A stretch of 64,000 nt of DNA from Granulosicoccus sp045106195 (GTDB lineage: Bacteria > Pseudomonadota > Gammaproteobacteria > Granulosicoccales > Granulosicoccaceae), in contig JBGCEH010000006.1 in the NCBI GenBank assembly GCA_045106195.1, forward strand, positions 254,391 through 318,390, given 5' to 3'. The translations under genes and the position numbers were made by a program. Under the pieces are notes generated by a model, which saw only the letters and a program-made list of their open reading frames with translations, was not told where the DNA came from and did no database searches. Below are positions 37,152 through 46,291 of the stretch, in pieces. Numbering within the stretch: position 1 is the stretch's first letter; each line of letters starts with the position of its first letter.

Positions 37152-38282
37152 CTACAAAAGCCAGACGCTTTCGTACGCTTTGATCATTTTATGGATGTCA
37201 AAATTCTCCAAAGCTCTTGTACGGCAAGAGGATTTTCTTTCCTGCCAGGCCATGGTGTTGTCGCGTTCAACCATCGCTTGCCCAATTGCTTCGGCCAGAG
37301 CCGAAGAATCTCTGGGCGGGACAACCCAGCCAGTATCACCCACCATGGCGGCAGCATCGCCCACGTCGGTAACAACACAAGGGGTAGAGCATGACATAGC
37401 CTCAGCCACGACATTGGGAAAGGCTTCTCCAAAGGCACTTGGGAGCACATGAAAATCAATGCTGTTCATCACCGCCGGTACATCACGGGTACTGCCGCAA
37501 AGCAAGACACATTCGCCTAGCTCACGCTCATTGATATAGCTGGCAAGCTCGGTATTACTAGCATCCATGTTCGGGCCGATGAGCAAACTCACAAACGAAG
37601 GCGCACCTTGCCGCACAAGATGCTGACAGGCATCAACGAGATTACGTTGATCCTTTTGCGCGTTCCAGCGGGCCACGGTGGCAAAGACAATACGCCCTTC
37701 CAGTCTTGCACCATCGATGGTGAGGTCGAGCCCGGAAAAATCTTTCGAATCGGGCTGGAATTTGTCCAGATCATATCCGTTGCCGACAAAAACCATTTTA
37801 GATAACGGGTAGCCTTTGTCGACATGGACGTCCAGGGCCTTGTTAGAGCAGGAAATGATGCGCTTGGGGAGATATTTTGCCAACGCGGCCAGCAGCGAAA
37901 CCACGACTCTTGTGTTGCGCGCCGTTCCAGTTTTGTCCAGCGTGGAATGGTGGATACCCCATACAATGTTGCGAACACCTGCAAACCGGGCCATCAGCCC
38001 TCCCAACAGATCTGAATGGTACATCCAGGTTTGGACGACGTCTGGTTTTATTACCTTGATAAGCTTGTACAGCCGCAGGACGCCAGAAAGAGTGAACCGG
38101 CCTCTGGGCATATCCAGATGGTGTAGCTCTATATTCATGGCGGCTATAGGGCCGCTGTATTTACCTTCGGATGTCAGAGAAATTACATAATGCTCATGTG
38201 CGTGATCATGAGTCAGTAGATTGAACAATACTGCCTGAGCCCCCCCATCGTAAAGACTCACTATGACATGGACAACGCGCAT
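37152..38282 (-). CDS. Glycosyltransferase family 4
   Basis: Protein of 376 aa from MRVVHVIVSLYDGGAQAVLF; the frame is open 57 codons further upstream, but this start gives the normal GT4 N-terminus. The C-terminal domain has FATVARWNAQKDQRNLVDA and the EX7E motif in FGEAFPNVVAEAMSCSTPCV. It should add a sugar to the lipid-linked repeat unit in the cytoplasm. Its promoter region is shared with the divergent beta-helix gene at 38601. Confidence 0.85.
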   Translation of the reverse strand: MRVVHVIVSLYDGGAQAVLFNLLTHDHAHEHYVISLTSEGKYSGPIAAMNIELHHLDMPRGRFTLSGVLRLYKLIKVIKPDVVQTWMYHSDLLGGLMARFAGVRNIVWGIHHSTLDKTGTARNTRVVVSLLAALAKYLPKRIISCSNKALDVHVDKGYPLSKMVFVGNGYDLDKFQPDSKDFSGLDLTIDGARLEGRIVFATVARWNAQKDQRNLVDACQHLVRQGAPSFVSLLIGPNMDASNTELASYINERELGECVLLCGSTRDVPAVMNSIDFHVLPSAFGEAFPNVVAEAMSCSTPCVVTDVGDAAAMVGDTGWVVPPRDSSALAEAIGQAMVERDNTMAWQERKSSCRTRALENFDIHKMIKAYESVWLL

Positions 38283-38600
38283 CTGGACTCTCTTGCTGGT
38301 TGATTGAGGTGGGCGACCAGCAGTAGAAGTCAACATGCACAGATGCCGCATTACCCTTGTATGGTAACGGAAACGGCTTTTTGATGCGACGAGATACCGC
38401 CTCAAATCGCAACGGTTTTCACCCGTTTTTGAACTTGACGACAGCGGTAGCATATCCGCGCAGGCCGCACAACATATTCAGTCTTCTGGGCCATCGGTGC
38501 CGATGACAAGACGGAATCATCACCACCCAATTTGGAGTTTAGACGATATATTCGCCACAGACTTAGAACATGTAACACTCCAAGGAAATCACCTCTGAAC
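38283..38600. other. Divergent intergenic region between GT4 and the first beta-helix gene
   Basis: 318 bases without a supported gene. It must contain promoters for both divergent genes. Candidate -10 elements include GATATATT near 38545, without a good -35. An AAGGAAAT stretch lies about ten bases before the beta-helix ATG. I see no strong palindrome. Confidence 0.35.
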
Positions 38601-40088
38601 ATGAAGATAGGAAACCATTGGGCCAAGGCGGCTCTATTGGCGGGGTTCTGCACGACTGCCTATGGCGACAACCTGAACAGCGACAACGTAAGCTCAACCT
38701 TGCGTGAGCAACTCGCCCCGCGCACCCTGCTGTTCAGCGAGGCTCCGGAATTCAGTACTGCCAGCAGTTCGTCAGTCGCAAACTCTTTTGCCGATATTGA
38801 GAAAAACGGGCTGGACAATGCCTGCTATGTCGACACTGACCATTACGTTGCAGAATTTTTGTACCAGAATCCGGGCACCTGTTATTGGTCAATAGACATC
38901 GTCAACAGCACGATTAGTGCAGAGGCTGTTCCGACAGCGCCGAGCGACGCCATTAAATTACCTGCTCCCAGCGGCGGGGACGACACCAGCAATCTTGAAA
39001 AAGTGATCAACCAAAACGCTGGCCAGTCATTTGTCGGTCAGGGAACGTATCGCGTAAATGATCTGGAAATTTGGGTACCCGCACGTATTTTCAATATGCC
39101 CATGAAGCCTTGGCGTAACGCCTCTCAAATTGTCTCGGTCAGATCGCCTGATGTGAGAATCTACGGATCACCCATAGACGCCGAGGATTCCAGCAACACG
39201 CACATCGGCTTCCACGTCAGAGACGGCGCGGACCGTTTTCACCTTATCAACAGCGGTTTCAGCAATGTCAGACACCAAAACAACAAATCGGCAGCAGGTG
39301 TGCTGATCCGGGGGGCCCGTGATTTTCACATTGCCTGCAACCGGTTCGAAAACATTATTAACCGCGCGTCCAATAAGTCAGCAACGGCTCGCGCCAACGC
39401 TATCTGGATGAACGGAAATAAAAAGTCGAACGCCTCTGGCGGTCACATCGTCAATAACCTGATCCAGAATCTGCAGTCAACCGGCAAATTGCGTGACGCT
39501 GAATTTTTCACCATCCAGTCCTATCAAAATTCACAGAGCGAAAAACCCGTCAAGCTGTTCGCCAATACAGGTCTGGATGCAGGCAAGCGATTTGTCAAAC
39601 TGCAAACAGGCAATGTCAAAGTGTTATCCAACTATTATGAGTGGAAAAATAAACAGGGACCACTCGGCGACCGGGCATTGCTTGCACATGTCGAAGTCCA
39701 CTGGGTAGATGACTTAATTGCGAGAAACAACCGATTCAAAGCCAGTGCCAGCAGCCGTTTTGACTATGTTTTCATCACGCAAGTGCTCACGGGAAGACGC
39801 ATTCAGGACAATATTCGATACGATTGTAACGATATCGAAATCGTCGACAAGCTTGATCCAAATAGCAGAATCTCGCCCAAGATCATCACTGCCCGAGTCA
39901 GGCAATTGCCTGCCAATTCGACGGGATCAGAGGCCACGAATTCAAGTGCCAATAACAACCATATCAGAGGCAGTGGCACTGTACGCTACCACTATTCATT
40001 TGGTGCAGGCTATGCCAAAGACGGTGGACGCTTTGAGACCAAAGGCAATGTGTTCAGCGTGCCTTATCTGAATGCTCAATACCAATAA
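38601..40088 (+). CDS. Secreted right-handed beta-helix-like protein, paralog A
   Basis: Protein of 495 aa from MKIGNHWAKAALLAGF, a signal peptide ending near TTAYG; a TTG at 38532 is less likely. The mature part has a conserved block NACYVDTDHYVAEFLYQNPGTCYW and then a long region of short strands with Asn-rich turns (GVLIRGARDFHIACNRFENI, AIWMNGN, ARNNRFKASASSRFDYVFITQV). This is typical of pectate-lyase-like beta-helices. More than half of the residues of this region match the protein at 55957-58167 by eye. A polysaccharide lyase or epimerase role is plausible, but I find no catalytic motif to name a family. Confidence 0.75.
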   Translation: MKIGNHWAKAALLAGFCTTAYGDNLNSDNVSSTLREQLAPRTLLFSEAPEFSTASSSSVANSFADIEKNGLDNACYVDTDHYVAEFLYQNPGTCYWSIDIVNSTISAEAVPTAPSDAIKLPAPSGGDDTSNLEKVINQNAGQSFVGQGTYRVNDLEIWVPARIFNMPMKPWRNASQIVSVRSPDVRIYGSPIDAEDSSNTHIGFHVRDGADRFHLINSGFSNVRHQNNKSAAGVLIRGARDFHIACNRFENIINRASNKSATARANAIWMNGNKKSNASGGHIVNNLIQNLQSTGKLRDAEFFTIQSYQNSQSEKPVKLFANTGLDAGKRFVKLQTGNVKVLSNYYEWKNKQGPLGDRALLAHVEVHWVDDLIARNNRFKASASSRFDYVFITQVLTGRRIQDNIRYDCNDIEIVDKLDPNSRISPKIITARVRQLPANSTGSEATNSSANNNHIRGSGTVRYHYSFGAGYAKDGGRFETKGNVFSVPYLNAQYQ

Positions 40089-40125
40089 AATAAGTCAGCT
40101 AATTTTTGCATTGATTGGAGCGTAC

Positions 40126-40177
40126 TTGCAAAGCCATTGGGACATCTATAGGCCCGTCCCTATGGCTTTATTTGCAA
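40126..40177. terminator. Long imperfect hairpin, probable bidirectional transcript end
   Basis: The left arm at 40126-40143 reads TTGCAAAGCCAT, T, GGGAC. The right arm at 40156-40177 gives GTCCC, T, ATGGCTT, TA, TTTGCAA. Stacked stems of 5, 6 and 7 bp surround a 12-base loop. It lies 37 bases after the beta-helix stop, between convergent genes. There is no long T-run. Confidence 0.55.
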
Positions 40178-40232
40178 TCAGGCCACGCCCGAATTGCCGT
40201 AAATAAACGGCAGATCACCACACAAAGGCGTC

Positions 40233-40252
40233 ATTCCCGCAAAGGCGGGAAT
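40233..40252. repeat. REP-like palindromic element
   Basis: ATTCCCGC and GCGGGAAT pair over eight bases around AAAG, inside the wider context GTCATTCCCGC...GCGGGAATCCA. This sequence is a well-known dispersed repeat in many proteobacterial genomes. Only one clean copy is seen here; a degraded relative may lie near 14950-15020. Confidence 0.6.
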
Positions 40253-40413
40253 CCACGCCCCAACACGGATTAACACACGCCGTCGCAGGTACCACGAACA
40301 TAAAGTAGTGCCATCCGGCCATGCCTTACTCGTTTTATTGCCCCGCGAAAATTCATTATGCCCCAGAATCTGGTGACAGCCCGCAGCGAACAGTCCAGGA
40401 TAGCGGACAACGT

Positions 40414-41670
40414 CTAGAGAACAAAATCCGAATCGTATATTTGCCGTCTCTTACGTCGCTTTTTTCGCGACTTGGTACCTGATGCAGCAGCCTTCACGCT
40501 GGACACTACCGGTTGCAACATCCACAAGCCCAAAGCAAACCACAGCATCGTCCACCCGGCGTATTTACTCAGAGTGACGCTCAGCAACACGTAGATGAGC
40601 GTGAACGAGCTGAAAACGGCGATAGGTGTGCGTGCCCCGCCTCTTGCGGCAAACATCTTGATAACGCAGTAAATCAGGCAAGCTACGATGCTGATAAACA
40701 TGAAAAACCCGTAGAATTGCCACGCACTTAACAGGTTATGGATATAAGTACCAAAGTCGCCATAGCGTTCTGCAGTGATGGAAAAATTGCCTACCAGAAA
40801 TTGTTCTGGCAGATCCTGCAAACTCTCAGTAAGCAGGTTCATCCTGGCATTGAAAGAGTTATCATCCGAGACGCCTCCCAAAAACAACATTTCTCTTACT
40901 TGCTGACTATCCGGGTCAATAATGTTGTTACCTACCGCGTAACGCAATCCAAAGAAAAGTATGCCGCCAACCACGGCTAGCATACCGGCATTGCGCAATA
41001 TGTTACCGCCGAGATTCATGAAGGTCACCGTCATGATGAACACCACTAACGCGGTACGCCCTCCCAGTAAAAACAGGCAATACACACCACATATTGCAAC
41101 CAGCCATCGTGTTTTCGGCGACAGTGCATAAGCGAGAATCATGGGAATGATGATGTATCTTTCTACATTCAGGTGACTGATGTTGGCGGCTCTGACATCA
41201 TTGTCCTCCGACTGGTAGGTCTGGAAGAGCGACTCATCAACACCAAAGGCCATTATCAAGGTGATGCTTACGGCAATCAGAATGGCGAATACCCATGACT
41301 CTCTGAGCGTCGATGCTGCAACGGAGCCACCAATCAGAAACCACAGCACCGACACAATCCATACAGATCTCAGCGATTGTTGAACATCGTTTCCATCAAA
41401 GCCAATGTAGGTGTCGTAGAGGATGCGCTGCAGGGTAATAGCGGCAAATCCAAGGCCGAGAAGTAACATGCCCATGACCTCGCCATTGCCAATCTGAAGC
41501 CCGGTAACCGATGCTCTGACTGTGCGTTGCATAGCGTACATGCCCGCAAGCACGACAAGCGCAGCACCCACAAAATCGACATTGAGCTTGAAATATAAAA
41601 TATTGCCAAGGTTAAGGTAACAATAGACCAGCAATAGCATCAGGCCGCTGACCTTAATCAGTTTGTACAC
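40414..41670 (-). CDS. Polysaccharide polymerase / O-antigen ligase-like membrane protein
   Basis: Protein of 418 aa with about ten to twelve hydrophobic helices and one larger periplasmic loop near residues 235-300, the layout of Wzy and WaaL proteins. A very basic tail (KSRKKRRKRRQ) ends it. Wzy joins repeat units in the periplasm. Sequence conservation in this group is low, so the call rests on topology and position beside wzx, an acyltransferase and glycosyltransferase genes. It is the last gene of the minus-strand operon. Confidence 0.72.
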   Translation of the reverse strand: MYKLIKVSGLMLLLVYCYLNLGNILYFKLNVDFVGAALVVLAGMYAMQRTVRASVTGLQIGNGEVMGMLLLGLGFAAITLQRILYDTYIGFDGNDVQQSLRSVWIVSVLWFLIGGSVAASTLRESWVFAILIAVSITLIMAFGVDESLFQTYQSEDNDVRAANISHLNVERYIIIPMILAYALSPKTRWLVAICGVYCLFLLGGRTALVVFIMTVTFMNLGGNILRNAGMLAVVGGILFFGLRYAVGNNIIDPDSQQVREMLFLGGVSDDNSFNARMNLLTESLQDLPEQFLVGNFSITAERYGDFGTYIHNLLSAWQFYGFFMFISIVACLIYCVIKMFAARGGARTPIAVFSSFTLIYVLLSVTLSKYAGWTMLWFALGLWMLQPVVSSVKAAASGTKSRKKRRKRRQIYDSDFVL

Positions 41671-41700
41671 GTTAGCCTCCGACAGTCACGTGGCGAGCAG

Positions 41701-42834
41701 TTAAAGAAACCGAGCATATAGTTGTCTTCGAACCATGGGATAAAATCGCAATTCCACCGCCCACGAAAACACCAATAATCCCACAAAATACAAAAACCAG
41801 GCAACGACACCATTACCGATGCCACTGAACCACGTTGCCGTGACCATCAGATGGTAATGTGAAATGTATATGACATAGGAGATAGGCGCTAGCACCGCGA
41901 ACGGGCCGACAATAACGTTAAAACCTACCCATTTACAGCGATGCCACAGAATCGCACATGCTAACGCCACTAGGGCAAATCCGGTGTGTCGCAGTTCTAT
42001 AATCGGGTGTTTACCCACGAACGTCTCACCGCCCGCCTGCCACCAGAAAACGCCGTTTATCAGAAGCACGCCACAGATACCCGACAGGCTGGCCAAGGGC
42101 AGAAAACAGGTTTTTAACGTAAAACGCCGATGATTCAGATACAACTCTGCCAGAAATACACCCGACCACCAGATACCAGCGTACATCAGGACCCGCGGAA
42201 TGAACGACGGCCAGACGCAGTAAATGACCGAACTTGCGATTGCCACACCAAAAACGATCAACGACAGGCGCTGCCGATCAGACACCATACTCACCAGAGG
42301 AAAATACAGCATGTAAAACCACCATTCATAGGCCAGTGACCACAAGGGGTCATTGCCCAGCAGAGGATCAACCAGCACACCCGGTTTGTCCGAGGGCCAG
42401 TCCTGCAGCATTAGAAGATTACCCAGCAGGTCTATCAATGGCACCTCTACCAGAACACCACGCTGATAGCTTTCCAGTAAAAATCCAACGCAGAAAACCA
42501 CAAGCAACGGTACATATATTCTGGCAAATCGCTTGACAAAGTAGGTCTTGAACGACTTGTCCAGAGTGCTCTGGTGGGAAAGATGGATAACAAAACCGGA
42601 CACGAGAAAGAACAGGATCACAGCTTCCTGGCCAAACCTCAGTAACCTGCCAAGATTCAGGCCGAAAAAATAGTACTCAAACTGTATGGTGTGGTGAAAA
42701 ACCACATAGATTGCAGATAGACCGCGAATAGCCTCCAACTTCATCAGCTTGTCGGTGCGGCTACCTCCCTGTGACACTGGCGCTTCAGGGCTTGTACCCT
42801 GATTGGCCTGATGAACCTTTTTATCAGTACGCAT
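41701..42834 (-). CDS. Acyltransferase family 3 (OafA/ExoZ-like)
   Basis: Protein of 377 aa with about ten membrane helices. The family signature appears near residue 32 as KLEAIRGLSAIYVVFHHTIQ with its conserved His, and FLVSGFVIHLS and KRFARIYVPLL follow. These inner-membrane enzymes O-acetylate or otherwise acylate polysaccharide sugars. It is placed between the polymerase and flippase genes, so it most likely decorates the EPS repeat unit. Confidence 0.9.
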   Translation of the reverse strand: MRTDKKVHQANQGTSPEAPVSQGGSRTDKLMKLEAIRGLSAIYVVFHHTIQFEYYFFGLNLGRLLRFGQEAVILFFLVSGFVIHLSHQSTLDKSFKTYFVKRFARIYVPLLVVFCVGFLLESYQRGVLVEVPLIDLLGNLLMLQDWPSDKPGVLVDPLLGNDPLWSLAYEWWFYMLYFPLVSMVSDRQRLSLIVFGVAIASSVIYCVWPSFIPRVLMYAGIWWSGVFLAELYLNHRRFTLKTCFLPLASLSGICGVLLINGVFWWQAGGETFVGKHPIIELRHTGFALVALACAILWHRCKWVGFNVIVGPFAVLAPISYVIYISHYHLMVTATWFSGIGNGVVAWFLYFVGLLVFSWAVELRFYPMVRRQLYARFL

Positions 42835-42849
42835 GTTTTCCCTGTGCTG

Positions 42850-44289
42850 TCACGTTTTATAGCTCAAGCGCAGCTGCCTGTAAATGTGCACCGCCACGAG
42901 GAAAGCCGAAACTGCGACGGCAAGGAGCGTCACCAACAGTGAGGCATCAAGGAACTGACTGATTAAAACCGGCGCTGACGTCAATACCGCGATAACAGCC
43001 GAAACAAGTAGAGGCTCCAGCACCATACTTGCACCCTCTCCCACCAGATGGGCCAGCCAGAACAGCATGATCATGTAGCACACCGCACTGCCCACACAGT
43101 ACATCGCGATTGCCATGAGGGGGCTTCCTAGATGTGCACCCCACATGATCATGCCAAATCGGGTAACAACCAGCAGAGCCTGGAAAACGAAATCGTGAGA
43201 TTGCTTTTCCACCACAGTGAAGATCATGACCAGTGGAGCAACGGTAATGGAAAAGTACACGGAGATGACCACCCACTGTGCAAAAAGACCAGACTGTGTC
43301 CACTGCGCACCGAACACCCACTCGAACAGCTGGGGGGAGATAAGAGCCAGTAGCAACAAGGGTGGCAGTGCAACGACAACCAGATGCCGATGGGTCTTCC
43401 TTGCCAGCTCACCCAGACCACCCTGACGGTGAGCGCTGGCTGCGCTAGAGAAAAGCACACTCGACAGAGCACCGCTCATGACCCCTGCCGGCGTATTGAC
43501 AACACGCGTTGCCAGGGCATAGAAGCCTGCCACAGCAGGCCCGAACAGAGCAGCAAACATCAGGGCAGGAAGCTGTGCACTGGTTCTGTTTAGAAGACCA
43601 GCCCAAACAGATATCAATGGAAGATGCTTGTATCGTCTGGCCGCATACCAGAGTTTGCTGACAGTGACAGATCGAATATCCGGTCGGGACAAAAAACGCT
43701 TACCCAAAGAGAAAGAGCCCACACCCTGATTGGCAAGCTGCCCACCGATCAGACCCAGTGCCCCGAGCGGAAAGGCGACGATTTGCACTAACACACTCCC
43801 AAGTACCTGCTTGATCCGCGCCTGGCCAATTTGCCCGTAGGCATTCTGGCGAATTGCCCAGTACCGAAAGGCGGTAAACATCCCCAACAGGAATACGCTT
43901 AACGGTAGCGCCCACAGAAACGGCTTCATCTGTGGCGTCGAAAGCAATGACGTAAGCTCATCACCAAAAAAGTACAGGCCAATGGCCGTCACCAACGTTG
44001 TCAGCAATACGCATACCAGTGACAGGATTGCCAGGGTAGCACCCTCGGTATCGTCCTCCGGCAACACGATGGCCATTTCATATCGCAGGCACACCAGCAC
44101 ACCCAGAATGGTGGTTAGCGACATGTAGATTGCGAGCATCCCGAAGTCTTCCGGGGTATAAAGGCGAGTCAAAAGTGGCGATACCAACAGCGCAATTGCC
44201 TGCCCAAGGGCATTGCTGCCAGCGAGAACCGATACTCCTCTGGCCATCAATCCTTTGGGCAGAATGCGCTTTATCGCCTCAACGACCAC
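42850..44289 (-). CDS. wzx: Oligosaccharide flippase (Wzx type)
   Basis: Protein of 479 aa with twelve to fourteen hydrophobic helices. The start GVSVLAGSNALGQAIALLVSPLLTRLYTPEDFG is the classic Wzx/polysaccharide-transporter N-terminus. It moves undecaprenyl-linked repeat units from the cytoplasmic to the periplasmic leaflet. It is two bases downstream of a GT4 gene and 15 bases before the acyltransferase gene. A second flippase-like gene lies at 62100-63479. Confidence 0.88.
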   Translation of the reverse strand: MVVEAIKRILPKGLMARGVSVLAGSNALGQAIALLVSPLLTRLYTPEDFGMLAIYMSLTTILGVLVCLRYEMAIVLPEDDTEGATLAILSLVCVLLTTLVTAIGLYFFGDELTSLLSTPQMKPFLWALPLSVFLLGMFTAFRYWAIRQNAYGQIGQARIKQVLGSVLVQIVAFPLGALGLIGGQLANQGVGSFSLGKRFLSRPDIRSVTVSKLWYAARRYKHLPLISVWAGLLNRTSAQLPALMFAALFGPAVAGFYALATRVVNTPAGVMSGALSSVLFSSAASAHRQGGLGELARKTHRHLVVVALPPLLLLALISPQLFEWVFGAQWTQSGLFAQWVVISVYFSITVAPLVMIFTVVEKQSHDFVFQALLVVTRFGMIMWGAHLGSPLMAIAMYCVGSAVCYMIMLFWLAHLVGEGASMVLEPLLVSAVIAVLTSAPVLISQFLDASLLVTLLAVAVSAFLVAVHIYRQLRLSYKT

Positions 44290-44291
44290 TC

Positions 44292-45497
44292 TCAGGTAGT
44301 CCGGACAACATCTTTAACAACCGCGACGACATCATCATTCACCTTGTTCACATCAAAGCGCGTCTCGGCCAGGTGACGACCGGCATGACCCATGGCCACT
44401 ACGGTTTCAGGCTTTTCGAGCAAAGAGCGCATCGCACTTGTCAGGCCAGCCTGGTCTTTCGGCGTCACCAACAAACCATTCTCACCGTGAGTCACCGTTT
44501 CGCGACAACCAGGCCCGTCAGAGGTAATCACGGCAAGTCCAGTAGATAACGCTTCGAGAATTGAACGTGGAACACCTTCCCTGTAGAAGCTGGGAAGCAC
44601 GAAAACATCACACCCTGCCAGAAACTGAGCGATGTCGGTACGCCGCAAATGATGCGTGACGATTCCGGCGTCGTGCAACTGCCGAAGCCTGTCCAGGTCA
44701 ATGGATGACGGAGAGCCCGGCTGCGGGTCACCTAGTACAAAAAACTCGGCGTCCTCGAAATCTGCCTTGAGCTGCGCTGCCGCTTCAATAAACAGGCTCA
44801 CGCCTTTCTCCTTGATAAGCCTGCCGGCAAACATGAACCGCAACTGCGTTTGCCCACGAGGCTCTCGCCACTGGAACTCGTTCAAATCCACACCCGAACC
44901 ATCCACCACCGATACGCTGGCAGTAGCAGGCACCAGTGACAAAGACTCGAACAAACCCCTGTCATCATTGTTCTGGAAAATGACCGCAGAGTTGTTTTTA
45001 AGCGCGCGGCGATAAAGCACCGTCATCAACTTTCCGATAAAGCGCGCTTTAAGTGTATCGCCAGAAAAACCATAGCCAAGACCTGTGATAAGACTGATTG
45101 ACGGTAATGACAGACTGGCTGCTGCAAGGGATGCGTAAATCACCGGTTTTGCATTGTAGGAAAAGACAAGATTGATATCGTCATCGACCATGATTTTCCG
45201 AAGCGCATTGCGCGCTGCCCAGTCCTTTGCCGGATTCATTCCGGTTCGATTGAGCGGAAATTGCCGCGTTTCAGCGCCCAGCGCCTCAAGTGACAGGCGA
45301 GTGGGTTCCTTATATTCCGGCGCTGCTACGACAACACGAAATTCCTCTTCAATCAGGCGCTCTATCAGCCGTCCCCGGAACCGCAGCAGGGAAATATCGA
45401 TGGAACTGACCAACAGCACACTCACAGATTGCCGATCGTTGCGCAAAAGCCCTCCACCAGACTGTGTGCCATCGACCTGAAGATGATTGTTTTTCAT
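44292..45497 (-). CDS. Glycosyltransferase family 4
   Basis: Protein of 401 aa from MKNNHLQVDG. A longer frame starts at 45617 but would overlap the PIG-L gene by 41 bases and adds a Cys-rich stretch unlike the family. The N-terminal domain has VLLVSSIDISLLRFRGRLIERL, and the C-terminal domain has FMFAGRLIKEKGVSLFIEA and the EX7E motif in FYREGVPRSILEALSTGLAV. It resembles EpsD/PglA-type GT4 enzymes. It acts in the cytoplasm on the lipid-linked repeat unit; the sugar is unknown. Confidence 0.86.
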   Translation of the reverse strand: MKNNHLQVDGTQSGGGLLRNDRQSVSVLLVSSIDISLLRFRGRLIERLIEEEFRVVVAAPEYKEPTRLSLEALGAETRQFPLNRTGMNPAKDWAARNALRKIMVDDDINLVFSYNAKPVIYASLAAASLSLPSISLITGLGYGFSGDTLKARFIGKLMTVLYRRALKNNSAVIFQNNDDRGLFESLSLVPATASVSVVDGSGVDLNEFQWREPRGQTQLRFMFAGRLIKEKGVSLFIEAAAQLKADFEDAEFFVLGDPQPGSPSSIDLDRLRQLHDAGIVTHHLRRTDIAQFLAGCDVFVLPSFYREGVPRSILEALSTGLAVITSDGPGCRETVTHGENGLLVTPKDQAGLTSAMRSLLEKPETVVAMGHAGRHLAETRFDVNKVNDDVVAVVKDVVRTT

Positions 45498-45576
45498 AAG
45501 ATAAAGTGACAATGCACGAACAAGAAGCTCAATGGCAACATACTTCAGAAGAATACTGGCCCTGAATGCAACACCC

Positions 45577-46275
45577 CTAGCGCAATGTACGCACCGTGAC
45601 AAACGACTCTGCAGCATGCATTCCCTGCAACGAACCTCGCCATACCGCCAGACTGCGTATGGCCTCTATGGATCTGGCGTCGGGTGCGGGCCGCACCTGA
45701 CTTTTATAGAACTGCAGTGCTTCAATTTTCACATCCAGGTAATCCGAGATATCAACCCAGTGGTCAGGTAGAAACCCCGGCTCTACGTTGGGAAAATTCC
45801 AGTGCGTCTCTGATTGCACCTCATAACAATAGATAGCCTGAATCTGCCGGCCAATGGCTGAGGAGCTACGCCAGGCAACTGAAAGGGAGTGAAATATCTC
45901 CCGATGATCCCGATGCAAATCGAACAGAAAAGGCACATACATGATATCCGGTTGAATTGAGGCAACCGTGTCCCCAATCGTCTTGTTCAGGTACCACGGA
46001 GCTTGCATGCTCACGAAAGCTGCAGGTATGTCCGTGAAGAGAAGATCCTTCACCCCTAACCTGTCGCAAGCCTGAGCAGCCTCGGCCCGCACACGCTTGA
46101 CGTTCTCTTCCTTGAACATCGGGTAGGGCCTGCCCTCTCCATGTCCGGTAACCACATACACAGAAACGTCATCACCTTCAGCAGCATGACGGGCGATGGT
46201 GCCGCCCATACCAATGGTTTCATCATCACAGTGAGGGCTGACTACAAGGACACGCTTACCGCCGGACATTGACAC
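45577..46275 (-). CDS. PIG-L/LmbE family deacetylase
   Basis: Protein of 232 aa. The zinc-binding motif PHCDDE lies at about residues 14-19, and the second ligand block is LHRDHREIFH. These match the PIG-L family, which removes acetyl groups from N-acetylglucosamine-type substrates. In an EPS operon it may deacetylate a nucleotide or lipid-linked amino sugar. A free amine made this way could be the acceptor for the ATP-grasp ligase encoded upstream in the operon; that is an inference. Confidence 0.88.
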   Translation of the reverse strand: MSMSGGKRVLVVSPHCDDETIGMGGTIARHAAEGDDVSVYVVTGHGEGRPYPMFKEENVKRVRAEAAQACDRLGVKDLLFTDIPAAFVSMQAPWYLNKTIGDTVASIQPDIMYVPFLFDLHRDHREIFHSLSVAWRSSSAIGRQIQAIYCYEVQSETHWNFPNVEPGFLPDHWVDISDYLDVKIEALQFYKSQVRPAPDARSIEAIRSLAVWRGSLQGMHAAESFVTVRTLR

Positions 46276-46291
46276 TCCTGAAAATCGTTTT

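Larger units (their letters stand above)
40089..40413. other. Gene-free stretch with several hairpins between convergent genes
   Basis: 325 bases between the beta-helix gene and the convergent wzy-like gene. It holds a long imperfect hairpin (40126-40177), a small one (TGCCGT at 40195-40200 with ACGGCA at 40207-40212) and a REP-like element (40233-40252). No coding signal was seen. Confidence 0.6.

Noticed and set aside
38601..40088. Naming the beta-helix proteins alginate lyase or AlgG-type epimerase
   Set aside because: The AlgG DPHD-type motif and a PL6 catalytic Lys/Arg pattern could not be found by eye.
40195..40252. Short palindromes that could suggest a CRISPR or an insertion-element end
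   Set aside because: Each occurs once, with no spacers, transposase or target duplication; REP-like element and hairpins explain them better.
44292..45617. Longer start for the GT4 gene at 45617
   Set aside because: It would overlap the PIG-L gene by 41 bases and add a Cys-rich segment unlike GT4 N-termini.
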